The translations under genes and the position numbers were made by a program. A stretch of 64,000 bases of DNA, taken from Lolium rigidum (taxonomy: Eukaryota; Streptophyta; Magnoliopsida; Poales; Poaceae). A model generated the notes under the pieces. It saw only the letters and a program-made list of their open reading frames with translations. It was not told the DNA's origin and did not search any database. The stretch covers positions 246,962,510-247,026,509 of the forward strand of contig NC_061512.1 in the NCBI RefSeq assembly GCF_022539505.1, read 5' to 3'. How positions within the stretch are numbered: position 1 is the first letter of the stretch; every line of letters starts with the position of its first letter. Positions 22,536 to 34,019 of this stretch are shown piece after piece.

Positions 22536-25500
22536 TGTGGGGCCCCGGACTTACCAGTCCAGAACTCCTGTTATGCATACAATTTCACGATCCCAAGATC
22601 ATTCCATCGTGAATACATAACCGAACTGATACCAGATTACATCATCCATTACAGTACCGAAATAATATTAATACGGAAGTCTTACATCATAGGCCATCAA
22701 GGCCGAAGTTCAACAAACAGCAGCGGAATTTATTTGACTTCAAACAGCGGTGGAACCCACGTCAGGCCTTTACCCTACGAGCGGCGACTGAGAGAGCGAC
22801 CTAGTTCGCGTCTTCGGCGTCGTACTCTTCTTCTTCGTAGTACTCCTCTTCAAAGTCTGACCAAGTAAATAGCCAGGACAACAATGCCAATGAGTACGTT
22901 TGAATGTACTCGCAAACCACCTTAGAGAGAAGTAAAGGATATGCAATATGGCAGTAGCAAGGAACAGGCACTAAACTAGGGCGACAAGGAGCGAGAGGTG
23001 GTTCCTCTCGAGAGTTTGACATATCTATATTTTTGTTGAAAACTTTTTGTAAACCATTTTATTTTTGCAGACTAATAGGTAAGGGTGACCCAATTTCCTT
23101 TCCGGCCATCTCACATGACCATCTTCTTTCCAACTTTCCACCGTACCTCGCAGGTACCTTTCCACCAGTCCCACTGGCGTCACTTTCCCAAATCAACACT
23201 TTGAGAAAACACTTTTATAAAATAAAACTCCTTTTGATACTCAGCACTTCCTTTCCCACGTCCATTGCCGCGGACACGGCTATTCGAATAGATTTTTACA
23301 CTCTGCAGAGGTTGTACACTTTCCCCACAAGATCCGAATACTCATCGTGTGGGCATCATCCCTGCATAATAACATATGCCACGACAAGTACCCGATCGTA
23401 GTTTTTCGCCTGCTCGCCTTAGCCCAAGACATGCCGCCTAGAGTTGTACCTCCCAACACCAGAGTCCGAGGGGTCGTTTACCCAGGAGTAGCAAATTCCC
23501 CGACCAGCTCGACCCTCCGGAATGCCGCGACCAACTGCGAGGCATTATTCAATGGGAGCTCATAGGTTGTACCCCGCCATCCGTCCGAGACGGAAAGGCG
23601 TTCCCGGTTCGTCGGGAAGGCCACGGTCGATAGGTGTCCATGCTCGGACTACCCCTTACATTTGCAGGACCCAAACTAAGGCGAGACAAACTACTACACT
23701 ACGCCCCGTCCCACTAAAGGGTAATGTGGTTGTACTGGCTAGGTCCGGTGATGTACTCAGTCAACAAAAGGTTTTCGAAAACAATTTCTCTTCTCTTCTC
23801 TTGCTCCAAGCAAGTCTTTTCTGCTTAAAAACATTTAATCAAACCACACTTGGGCAGGGCTACCCCATTCCAAGGTTTTCGAAAACTTCTTTTCAGGAAA
23901 ACATTTTCATTACCATTTTTTTTTCCAGGGCTCCCAACCTATAGTCCAATTCTTCTTCGAAAAATGGCGACAAGGATGACAAGGTGATAATCACCATATC
24001 ACTAATAGAGATGTGTTCATTAGGTACCAACGAGGGCTGCACCCTAAGGGTGGATTAATAAAACTCCGGGTGGCACTAACCACCGAAATGAAAATAAAAA
24101 GACATGCACTTTATAAAACCTGCAATAATGCAAGAATAAGATATATAGGATCAGAGATGCATCAAGAGGTGGCTTGCCTTGATCAGCAAAGTGCCCCTGG
24201 TCTTCCTCTTCAGTTCCTCCAAAGTCTCCTCCTCCTTCGTTTCCGGCGGTGTTCGAATCTAGCGTCGCAAAAAGAAAACAACAAGCCATACCAAATCAAC
24301 AAACAACACCAGAATACTTCACACAAAAATTTGGGAAAATTACAGTATGTAAAGGATTACTAATGCAAGCTACTGAAAGTGGTTTCATCCATTTATGATT
24401 TTTAAAACAAAAGATATGATTTTTGCAATTCCAGAATTGACTTAGGAACCATTTAAATGGTCTAAATCTTTCTGTAAGTCATAAAAATGCATGCAACATA
24501 CCTACTGAAAGCTAATAGCATGTAGAACACACATGCACAAGAATCACTTTGAAATAAACTTTTAATTAATTTAGACAATTTAAATGGGACAGAAACCAGA
24601 GCATACAAACAGCAAGTCACACCAGTATCAGAGCATCGTCAATCAACACCAAACATACCCCTGGATAGGTGAGACTAAATGTGAACTAACCCCACTGGTT
24701 TGACATTTTTCTGATTTGTAAAAGATTTTATAAAAATCAAATACTGAAAAGACATACTGTTTTAGTAAATAAATCCTTGGAATTAAAATATAACTCTTAA
24801 AAATATTTCCTTTGGCACAAAATTACCCTATAGGTATATCTACCAGTAGCACTTGGGTTTGATTCAAAAACATTATTAATTTTCAAACTAAAAATCATAT
24901 ACTAGCTCTCTGGACAGATCTTATTTTCTAAAACAACTCCAATCCAGGAAGCTCCTGCATGCTATACTAGTGTCAAAATGAAGATACTAACATACCCTTC
25001 ACAACAAAATTAACCTCATGCAAAAAGGTTTCATAAATAACACACACTAATTAAATTACACAATCAGATACTTTTTGGGTTTTAATTTAACAGCACATAT
25101 CTACAACACCAAATCACATGCATGCTACTTTATATGGTAGAGAAAACATCTGTGAGCATGTAGGAACTTGAATCAACAATTTTGAATCAACGAGGAATTT
25201 ACAACAATTTAAAATCTACCGAGCTATTTACTGGAGGTATTAAACAGGATTTTCAGAAGAAAGGGGATGGGCTGGGATGGCTGGGCCTGGTCGAGTTTAG
25301 GCCCAGCGGCGCGGAGGCCTGCGCGGGAGAGCCTGGGTTTTGAAAACCCGAGGCGGTCCCAGCGACAGAGGCGCGCGGGGCCAGGGGCGCATGCGGCCGT
25401 CCGATCAAGTGAGGATCGACGGCCGCTGTGCGTCGTCCTCCCGCGCCATGCACGCGCGTGCGACGTGCACCGGCGGAGCATCTGGGAACCGGCGGAGGCT

Positions 25501-27282
25501 ACGGCGCTCACCTCGATGAGCAGAAGACGACGGGGCCGGGCGCGTTGGAAGCGGAGGAGCGTGCTCCGTCGAATGGTGGGCGCGGGGGTGAAAACAGAGA
25601 TGGCTGGAGCGGCGGTTGACGGCGACAGGTCGCAGACGCCGCTCGGAACGCCGTCTTCTACAGGGGTCCCTGGAAGAAAGGGGTGCGAGCGTTAGTGAAA
25701 GGATGGACGTGAGTAGGCCAGGGAGCATGGAGAAGGGAAGAACAATGGGGTTCCCGCGTCGGCAACCTTCCCCGTGTGCTTGCCGGCGTCGAGTACGAGC
25801 ACGGGATGCAGAGAGGAGTGGAGCTCCTCTCCGCGGGGGAGGCGAGCTTGTGGTGGCGTGGAAGTGTGCAGGCGAGTGGGTTCGCGCGGGGGTGGTCTGT
25901 GGCTATTTATACCGAAACGGCCGGCGTACGGTGCGCCAGGTCCGGCGAGGAAAAGAAGGGTGGGCGGCAGCAGGGGATTGGGCGCGATGGGCGGCGGGGC
26001 AACGTGTCTGAGCGACGGCGCCATGGTTTGGAGGGAAGTGCGGCGTCGGGGTCGCGCGGCTTGGCGTGCAAGGTCGTGTCCAGTCGCGCCTGCCAGGTAT
26101 TCGACGGAATTTCCGTGGCGTTGCTCGGCCGCGTGCGTGCAGAAGAGGTTGGGGAAGGTCTTGTCCGCGCACGGGCGTCATAGGGAAGGTCTCCTCCTCC
26201 ACCGCAGGGCGACCATGGCCACCAGAACGGGAGCGTGGGGTGGCCAGCGTGGCCGTGTCCAGGGTGACGCGTTCGTCGCCGGTTGGGGGTCGGCATGCAG
26301 CACAGTTCGCAGAGGTGCGCGGGAGGGTGGTCGAGAAGAGAAGAAAGGTTGCAGTGAGGTGTCACTGCATGCTAGCCTCGCGTGCACCGGGCAGCGAGGA
26401 GAGAGAGGAGAGTGTGCCCGTGCGGTTTGTGTCCAAAGGAAGGATGCGACGGGAGAGGGTGATTAGGGAGCTAGGGGAGGGACAGGAGGGAGGGATAGGT
26501 GTGTAGGTGCTCCAGGTTTGTTGGCTGCATCTGGTTGGATCGAGCTCATGTGAAGCATTGCCTCCAAACCTGCCCCGGCCATATTCTTCTTTTCCCTTCT
26601 CTCACTCTTACCCAAAGAGGAAATGGGCATGCAAGAGCACCTGTGTGTGCGTGTGTGGAGTGAGTGAGTGGAGAGAGTGAGATGGTTAGGCTGAAAAAGA
26701 AATGGGAAGACTAAGAGGGAGGGGCGGAATTAATTAATTCAAGGTCTATGTAACCATCTCTAATTTTAAACACCATTTCAATAATTTGGTGCTACTAGCT
26801 TCCTTTGGTTTGTTTGGGAAAAACAAGGACAGTAGTGACATGAGATCAATATCACTAGGTTAAAGAATTTCCAAACAATATTTGTTTATGTGGAGAGAGG
26901 GAAAGGAAATAGAACAAAAAGAGAAAATTGTGATCTAGAGAGAATTCATTTATGGAAAAGGGAAAGTTCAAAACCTAGGGTTTTAGTGGTAAAGAGAATT
27001 TAATTTCACACAAGTCAATATAACGAAGGGTGAAATGCTCCAAGGGTTTGTGTCGAGCTTAATCTAATTAAAACAATAACTTAAAAGGGGTCACATGAAG
27101 ATAGGGATCTTTGGGGTTTACACACCAATGTAATTTTTTTACAAGCAACGAACACACACATTCTACAATCAATTGCAAGAGCAACTATATGCATGCACTT
27201 TTAAAGATAGAAAAAGTTTTTGTTGGCCCAAAAATTTGTATTCCAAAATTTTAATCAATGCACCAAAAGTTGGGTTGTTACA
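22536..27282 (-). repeat. 5' LTR of the gypsy element (4747 bp)
   Basis: This is the upstream LTR in element orientation, because the primer binding site abuts its left edge. A TATA box (TATAAATA on the minus strand, 25904-25911) inside a GC-rich block places the likely transcription start near 25.87 kb. That gives a U3 of about 1.4 kb and an exceptionally long R-U5 of about 3.3 kb. The ends are TG...CA. Confidence 0.9.
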
Positions 27283-27287
27283 AAAGG

Positions 27288-28426
27288 TATGTCTGTTAGT
27301 GCATTGGTAGGTCTTGGTGTTGCTTATTCTGAAAATACAATGAATTTCAGATAATGTTTCTGCACGAGTGTTTGTTGCCACAATAGTTCGATGTCTTGGT
27401 TAAGTTGTAATGCTTTTCTTTCCATAATTATTATTTGTTCTTCATAGTGTGTTAATTACTCTGAAAACACAGTGAAATTTTAGCTAATGTTTCTACATAT
27501 GAATGAGTTATATAGTTTCAATAGGTAGATGAATTATTTAACTTAATTGTTACCTTAGATGAATAAGTATTTGTTGTTCCTAGGGTAGTGTCCGCTTGAT
27601 CCATTCTCTTTATCTGAAAGTTACTAAAATGCTCACTGTACTTTTCTTTGGTTGTCGCTACTTGCTGATGCATACTGGTATCCATTTTAATTTCTGGTTG
27701 ATTGTTCTTTTGGATTGATTTTTGCAGTATCCATGGTTAATTCATCTCTGACTGTTTGTTCTTTTTAATTAATTATTGCAGTATCCATGGCCATTTATAT
27801 TAATTCTTATTTGTATTTGATGATGTTAGTGATGCCAACACTTTGTTGAAGCATGTGACTCTCAAGCCCCTGGAAGTGACCTTCAACCTATCCAAGCAGC
27901 AACTACAGTAAGTGTCTTCCTATTTTTCGTATCATTCCACTGCCACAGGTGCTCCTCTTATTTGAAACAGGTGTATGACTAGATTGCTGATTGTTTCTTA
28001 TATGACGAGGATGTGCTTGCTGCCGTAACAGCGCAGCCACTCCACACTACATGATGATGATGCCGATCTGATTGAGTAGAGAGAGGATCGTGAGTTGATT
28101 GTGCTTTGTACAAGAGTTTGCTACTTTTAGGCTGAAAGGCTTGATATTCAGGTCGGAATGTTTTCCTTGGATCAAGAACTATTGTGTGACATTGATCTAC
28201 ATCTTGCCATGGATTTCTTGGCCACATTGCGGTGTTACTTATTGGTTCATTAGTATTATTATGCATCCCATCTTACTATGAATCATATATATCTGGGCTA
28301 CCATAGAATTTCCACTATCAGATTTGCTCTGTTAAGGTACCAAGCCAATAATATATTATCATTTTCTCACCTGGTTTTCATTATTGTTGTACAAACTGTG
28401 AATTGAAGTGAACTTTACGGGGTCGT
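27288..28426 (+). other. Right part of the Helitron, gene-like but unassigned
   Basis: This continues the sequence before 11734 once the gypsy element and one AAAGG are removed. A possible exon near 27.82-27.91 kb encodes SDANTLLKHVTLKPLEVTFN and ends at a GTAAGT donor. Another short block near 27.98-28.05 kb encodes FLYDEDVLAAVTAQPLHTT. They may be last exons of the RPA-like gene, but the match is too short to say. Confidence 0.4.
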
Positions 28427-28453
28427 GCGCTAAAGCGCACATCTAAATCTAGT
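28427..28453 (+). other. Helitron 3' terminus: hairpin plus CTAG
   Basis: TGCGCTAAAGCGCA (28427-28440) can form a tight hairpin. It is followed ten bases later by CTAG ending at 28453 and then T. This matches the Helitron rule of a short GC hairpin about 10 bp before a CTRR end, with insertion before T. Confidence 0.8.
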
Positions 28454-29500
28454 TTTTGGTTAAGCGTTCATTTTGATAGCTAGGAGCGGCAGCTTTTTGT
28501 TAGGGTGATTTTTGCGGCCCGTGACATGAGCCCATATGACTCCCTTCTCCCTCCACTACTCCCTACTTCGACCTCTCTGTCCTTCGTGTCCACCTCCGGC
28601 GGGGTCACTCAGCCTCCTCGCTCGCGCACCATCAGGAGTTCGGCAGCGTCGCCACCCATCCAAATCTCACGATGGCCCAACTGCGCAAGGCGCTGTGTAC
28701 ACGAAGGCTGGTGGCGGCGCCGCGTCCACGGCGACTCCCCGACCAGTACCCATGCGCGCGAGTCACCGCCTCGTCGACACCGCGTCCCCGCCCCCTCACC
28801 AAGCGCCCCCACTCCGGCCCTCCAGGCCCTCGCTTCCCGCCCCAGACCGCTGTATAGGTAATTAGGTCTAGCTAGCTTTACATACAAACAAATCAAGCAA
28901 TTAGTGGACCACGACTAATAATCTACTGTACTATACATACTCTATAATTTCGTTTGCTTCCAGCATTATTTGTAATTCATACGAATTTGTTGCAATCTGG
29001 AAGAAAAATCCAGCGGCATACTGTGACACCTTAACTCATTCTTGCACGAAGGGGGCATACATCAACCTGATTTTTTTTTTGGAAAATATTCTTGAATAAT
29101 TAGTATCTACACAGGTATTATAACATATATATTTTTTGGCTCATAGGTCTATATGCATCTAATATAAATAGTACGGACATAGTGTTTTGGCTCATAGGTC
29201 TAGATGCATCTATTCTGAAAAATGCAATTTAAATAAACTTTAAAATGTCAAAAAAATCCAAAAAAGAAAATCCTACATTGGGACACTATGTTCTCACACA
29301 GATTTTTACGGAAATAATTAAAAATGTCTCGTAAAATGCTATTTTCGAGCACCAAAAATTGTTTTTCTTACACAGATCACAAAAAAAGTGCGGAATTTTG
29401 TTTGTCAACATAGATTGTCCGTGTGTGCACCTGGGGATTTTTTTTTGGAATTTTAGACATTTCGAAGTATTTTTTTAGCCAAATTAGATTTCCGCATACA
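28454..29500. other. DNA between Helitron end and first receptor kinase
   Basis: A CT/GC-rich block (28.5-28.86 kb) has open frames in several phases, none with a known domain. From 29.06 kb on, AT-rich DNA contains the phrase GGCTCATAGGTCTA-ATGCATCT twice, near 29138 and 29190. I see no gene. Confidence 0.4.
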
Positions 29501-29710
29501 AGATAGGCTGATCAGAATTTTAGACCTCATTTCATCCTTGAAAACTGTTCACTTACGAGTTGTTTCTGTAATTTTCTACAGTAGGCTGACCAGAATTTTA
29601 GACCGCGTTTCAGTAAAAACATATACGAGTTGTTACTTACAAAATTGTAGACAATTACTCTCGTGCTCACAAGACACTTACTCTAATGGCACCAATTTCA
29701 GTGAATTAAT

Positions 29711-32572
29711 ATGGCGTCAGTGCTACTGCTCAGTGCCATTGTAGCCATGCTGAACCTAGCATCTATGTCATCAGCGCAGCCTCACCACGGATGCCAAACA
29801 CATTGTGGTGTTGTTGAGATCCCCTACCCATTTGGCATTGGTATTGGTTGCGCTATCGAACAAGGCTTTGAGATCAACTGCAGCAGGACTGCTGATGGAA
29901 CCGAGAGGCCATTCATAAATGAATGGGAGGTTCTAAGCATCTCAGCATCCAGTGGGCAATCCCGAGTTTTAATGTACATCCCAACATATTGCTACAATTC
30001 TAGTACAGGGGAAATGGATTCCTACCTTTGGGATTTTAATTTAGCTTGGCCGTATCGATTCTCGGACTCACACAATAAGTTCATAAGCATTGGTTGCAAC
30101 ACAATCGGATACATCTACAACACCGGAGAATCAACAAGGTATGCCACAGGTTGTGCGTCGGTGTGTGGGAGCCCGGAAGACCTGACAAATGGCTCGTGCG
30201 TTGGTGTAGGCTGCTGCCAGAACACTGTCCCCAAGGGCTTAACGAGCTACTATGTTTACTTCTATGATGTGGACTATGTCAATAGTTCCAACAGTTGGCA
30301 CTTCAACAAATGCAGCTATGCCATGGTGGTGGAGGCAGAGACGTTTGCTTTCAACTCTGAGTACATAACCACGACGAGGTTCAATGACACCTACAAGGGG
30401 CAGCAGCCAGTGGTGCTTGACTGGGCGATTGTAGATGAAACCTGTGAGGAAGCACACCGAAACATGTCTTCCTATGCGTGCCGGAGCAGAAACACCGTTT
30501 GCGTTGATTCATCCAATGGCCTAGGTTATCTGTGCAACTGCTCTGCTGGATACCAAGGGAATCCTTACGTCTCTGGTGGATGCACAGGCAAGTTCCTCTC
30601 CTTGCTCTAGATACTTCGTTAGTCTGTAGGAATTTTTGTACAACAAACTTTTAAAAGAAGGATTTATGCAATGGACATATGTGTATAATACTAGTAGTTT
30701 TCCCTCTCATGCATGCACAAAATCCAAATAGAGAGACACATCAGGTGTTAGATTTAGCTCAAATATCAAATTCTCCAGTCTTTGTATCTGTTTATTATAT
30801 TACCTTAGAAAGACTCATTTGAGATCTGACATTTTGTTTGATTTTCCCTGCAGATGTCGATGAATGTCAACAGAGTCCAAGCCCCTGCCCTGTGTCTGCA
30901 ACTTGCCATAACACAGTAGGAGGGTACCATTGTTCATGCCCTTTTGGCAGCAAGTTTGCAAAGGAAACAAACTCTTGCACAAACCAATTTATAGGTAAAC
31001 CACCAGAAGTTAGCAACTTGGTTTCATCTTGCAATTAATTACACAACTGCAACCATTTTTTATTCTGAGATATTTGCTATGTAATCTCGTTGATATTTTG
31101 TGTTGTCAAAAGAGCAGCAGAGTTGCTGCTCTCTCCATGACTAGTCAGGTATAAGAGGCTTGTCATTGTTCTGTACTGTAACTGCTGAACTTGGTTTTTT
31201 CTTATAACGTAAGATAGAGTTTTCTTGGCAACACACAAGAATGAAATAAAAACGTAGTTGCGAGTAAAAATGAAAAGATATTATGTGTTAACTATTACAT
31301 ATGCATACTTTTTCAGGGGTTGTTATTGGATTAAGTTGTGGTATTGGAGTTCTGTTTATTGTGGCAATATCGACTTTGCTGGTTCGGAGGTGGAAGAGAG
31401 GCGTTAAAAATAGAGTTCGAAAAGTAAACTTCCTGAGAAACAAAGGACTCATCTTGGAACAATTGATCTCATCAGATGAAAGTGCCACACATAGCAGTAA
31501 AATATTTTCCTTGGATGAGTTAGAAAAGGCAACGGACAATTTTGACTGCACGCGGATTCTAGGTCGTGGAGGGCATGGTACTGTTTACAAGGGGATTTTA
31601 TCAGATCAGCGTGTGGTGGCCGTCAAGAAGTCCAAAATGGTCGATCAAACAGAGATTGATCAATTCGTCAACGAGCTTGCAATTTTGTCTCAGATAAATC
31701 ACCGCAATGTGGTAAAACTTTTTGGATGTTGCCTTGAGTCAGAGGTCCCTTTGCTCGTGTATGAGTTCATCTCCAATGGCACACTGTCTGAACTTCTTCA
31801 TGGTGACCACGTGAATGCTAGAAGCATGTTAACATGGGAAGATCGTATCAGAATTGCTAGCGAAGCCGCAAGTGCTCTTGCTTATCTACATTCCGCTGCT
31901 TCACTACCAATCTTCCACAGAGATGTAAAATCTGCAAATATACTCTTGACCGATAACTTCACTGCCAAGGTTGCAGACTTCGGCGCTTCTCGATCGATCT
32001 CCATCGATGAAACTCGTGTGGTCACGACAGTCCAGGGCACATTTGGATACTTGGATCCTGAGTATTACCACACAGGCCAACTAACCGAGAAGAGTGATGT
32101 TTATGGTTTTGGTGTGATAATCGTCGAGCTCCTAACAAGGAAGAAGCCAATATTCCTCACTTCCCGTGGTGAAAAGCAAAATTTATGCCATTACTTCGTC
32201 CAAAGGCTACAAAATAACACTGTGATAGAGATCATCGATTGTCAAATAATGGAGGAAGGTAACGAGAGACAGATCATTGAGATGGCTTCCCTTGCAAGCG
32301 CATGCTTGAGGCTCAGAGGAGAAGAGAGGCCTACCATGAAAGAAGTGGAGCTAAGGCTGCAGCTCCTCAGAGGCAAGATAGTACTGAAAAAAAACTACGA
32401 GTTAGAGGGGGAGAATGAAGCCGTGCCATTGTTGCCATCATATTATTCCAGCACTAGTTCCGGTACACGGCACGGCGAGTTCTTCTCGGCTGCTAATTCG
32501 TCAAGTCTCGGTGTCACGCGCTGCTACACTATGGAGCAAGAGCTTGTATCTTGGACCGACCTGCCCCGCTAA
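29711..32572 (+). CDS. Wall-associated-kinase-like receptor protein kinase, copy 1 (3 exons, 757 aa)
   Basis: Exons 29711-30587, 30854-30994 and 31317-32572 splice in frame to 757 residues. Order: signal peptide (residues 1-22, ending SSA); Cys-rich GUB_WAK-type pectin-binding domain with CGVVEIPYPFGIG; an EGF-like module; a calcium-binding EGF module starting DVDECQQSPSPC in exon 2; one membrane helix (about 341-363, GVVIGLSCGIGVLFIVA); then a cytoplasmic Ser/Thr kinase. The kinase has LGRGGHGTV, the ATP lysine K443, HRD (540-542) and DFG (560-562), so it is an RD kinase with all key residues. Length and order fit grass WAK-like proteins of the plasma membrane, which sense cell-wall fragments in growth and defence. 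Intron 1 has a GC donor (AG then GCAAGT). Intron 2 is GT-AG. The start ATG is the first in frame before the signal peptide. Its paralogue lies at 56122-59203. Which ligand it binds is unknown. Confidence 0.93.
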
Positions 32573-33100
32573 TATGACTCTTTTAATTTGCCATAGTAAC
32601 AATTTTCAACTATTTTCCTTTGTTCTATGAGCAAAAAGGCATTCATCTTTTCTGTATCACAAACTGGATTGGTATACTTATTTGACATCCACTCTATTGC
32701 CTCTCATGAACTGGTGTGCAGTTTCGGAAGAGGCGGACCAATAAACTGCACGTCCTTTAATTTTAAGCTGCAAGCCTAATTTGATCCCTTTTCTGTTTTG
32801 ATGACATCCTTTCACGGAATCCTTTTCGTGTTCAATCTCCAAGGTGTAGCCTGAAAATCAAGCAATTATTTATCCAGCTTCTCCAGCTTTGTTGTTAGCA
32901 CTTTCGATGAAATTTCATCAAATTTTCAGTCATTTTGGTAAATACCCCAGATAACTCTGTTTCAGTGAAAACATGTCAGATATTACAGTGGATTTCAAAC
33001 AAATTTTCTTTTTTGCAAAATTCCAAAATACTTTGCTTGATTTCAATCGGATAAATTCAAGTAAAATTTCGGTCCTTTGCCCGAAGTGAAAACCAAATCA
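32573..33100 (+). other. 3' flank of kinase copy 1, shared with copy 2
   Basis: Probable 3' UTR and downstream DNA. Phrases such as CATTTTGGTA (near 32.93 kb) and CGGTCCTTTG-CCGAA-TGAAAAC (near 33.07 kb) recur in the same order after kinase copy 2 (near 59.45 and 59.56 kb). The duplicated unit therefore extends about 0.5 kb past the stop codon. Confidence 0.6.
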
Positions 33101-33262
33101 CTGTTGGAAACTCTTGACTGGCGACGACGCCATCGTCTTCTCTCGGTCTTCCTCTTTTGTGCCTGGTTGAAGGGACAGAGAGCATCCTGGTAGCACGCAG
33201 GGAATGTAGGCGAAGCAACATTCACTTCCTGTGCACAGCGTCAGAGTTTCATCAGTCATTAC

Positions 33263-33398
33263 CTTCTTACCGAGATGATCAGCCATGCTAGCATCTGAGT
33301 AAGGGCTCTCGAAGAGGCCCATGGTGAACTTGACACGCAGGATCCAGGTCACGGCCGGCGTCGTCGAAGCTGCTCATCGGAATCACGCCGGTAATGAC
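33263..33398 (-). pseudogene. Glycoside hydrolase family 3 beta-glucosidase, exon fragment
   Basis: The minus strand reads [14 protein letters not shown] and, after a frameshift, [20 protein letters not shown] followed by [10 protein letters not shown]. This is the conserved IPM-R-DDAV-RILRVKF-MGLFE-PY-D block of plant GH3 exo-beta-glucanases/beta-glucosidases, cell-wall sugar hydrolases. The frameshift is explained by an extra four bases next to the DDA codons (GCCGGCC). The block ends at a GT donor (33261-33262 on this strand) just after GKK, so an exon border is preserved. No catalytic residues or other exons were recognised nearby. Upstream frames to about 33.9 kb are too degenerate to assign. 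Confidence 0.65.
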
Positions 33399-34019
33399 GT
33401 GGCCGGTCGGTCAGGATGATGATGATCCACGGTGTCAGTCAACCGCGTCGTGCTTGTTGGCGCTGTTAGCCATGTACAGACAGTGCAGCTGGTGTAGACG
33501 AGCCGTTGGGGCTCTGGTACCTGTCGGATTCATCCAGGAGTCCACCCCGTGTTGTCGACGAGACAGTCAAGTGTCCCGAAGCGGGCCGGAGATGAGCTAT
33601 CCATGGATAGTCGGAAGTGATTCCGATCCATCCGAACATGCCACATGGTGGGTCAAATGTCGTCGTCCGTCAAGGTAGTGGCCTTCTGCAAGACTCCATC
33701 CTAGACCTGTAGTGCCATCTCGTTGATTTGGTCCACATTGGGCTTGATGGACCTACTGTTGATCTCGCTGTCACACGCCCTTCAGCGTTGGGAAACCCTT
33801 GAAGTAACGCTTTGTCCATGCAAACAGCCTTGGTGTACACCTCGCTCGACTTTTTCTGAAAACCATAACAACTATTGTCACCGGATGAGACTACGAAACA
33901 TATGAACAAAGAATTATTCTATTTGAACAAGTAGTCATAAGCGTCAATAAGTGGGTGGAGAGCATGTTGCAAAGCCAATACATTGTACCATCAACGCAAT
34001 CGTTTATAGACACTATTTA

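Larger units (their letters stand above)
11739..27282 (-). mobile_element. Complete Ty3/gypsy LTR retrotransposon, chromovirus (Tekay/Del-like)
   Basis: Two direct LTRs, 11739-16580 and 22536-27282, flank gag-pol remnants read on the minus strand. The five-base target duplication AAAGG is intact at 11734-11738 and 27283-27287. In element orientation the LTR begins TGTAACAACCC and ends GGGGCCCCACA. A primer binding site for initiator tRNA-Met and a purine-rich tract lie next to the LTRs as expected. The pol order protease, reverse transcriptase, RNase H, integrase, chromodomain identifies a Ty3/gypsy chromovirus. The LTRs differ at a few per cent by eye, so the insertion is not very recent. 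Gag and pol both carry frameshifts. A 100-base run of N lies in the left LTR. Confidence 0.93.
5650..28453 (+). mobile_element. Degenerate Helitron (left border approximate), split by a gypsy retrotransposon
   Basis: Three parts share one orientation. A C-terminal Helitron helicase fragment lies at 8474-8890. An RPA-like OB-fold/DUF223 gene remnant lies at 9259-9770. A canonical Helitron 3' end lies at 28427-28453: a TGCGC...GCGCA hairpin, a short spacer, then CTAG followed by T. Plant Helitrons often encode an RPA-like protein beside the Rep/helicase, which supports reading these as one element. A 15.5 kb gypsy element (11739-27282) was inserted later, and its AAAGG duplication rejoins the two halves. 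The Rep domain and most of the helicase are missing. The 5' terminus was not identified, so the start given is only where gene-like structure begins. Confidence 0.6.

Noticed and set aside
29060..29480. Possible MITE with repeated GGCTCATAGGTCTA phrases
   Set aside because: The phrases are direct, not inverted, and no terminal repeats or target duplication could be found, so it is only mentioned as unassigned DNA.
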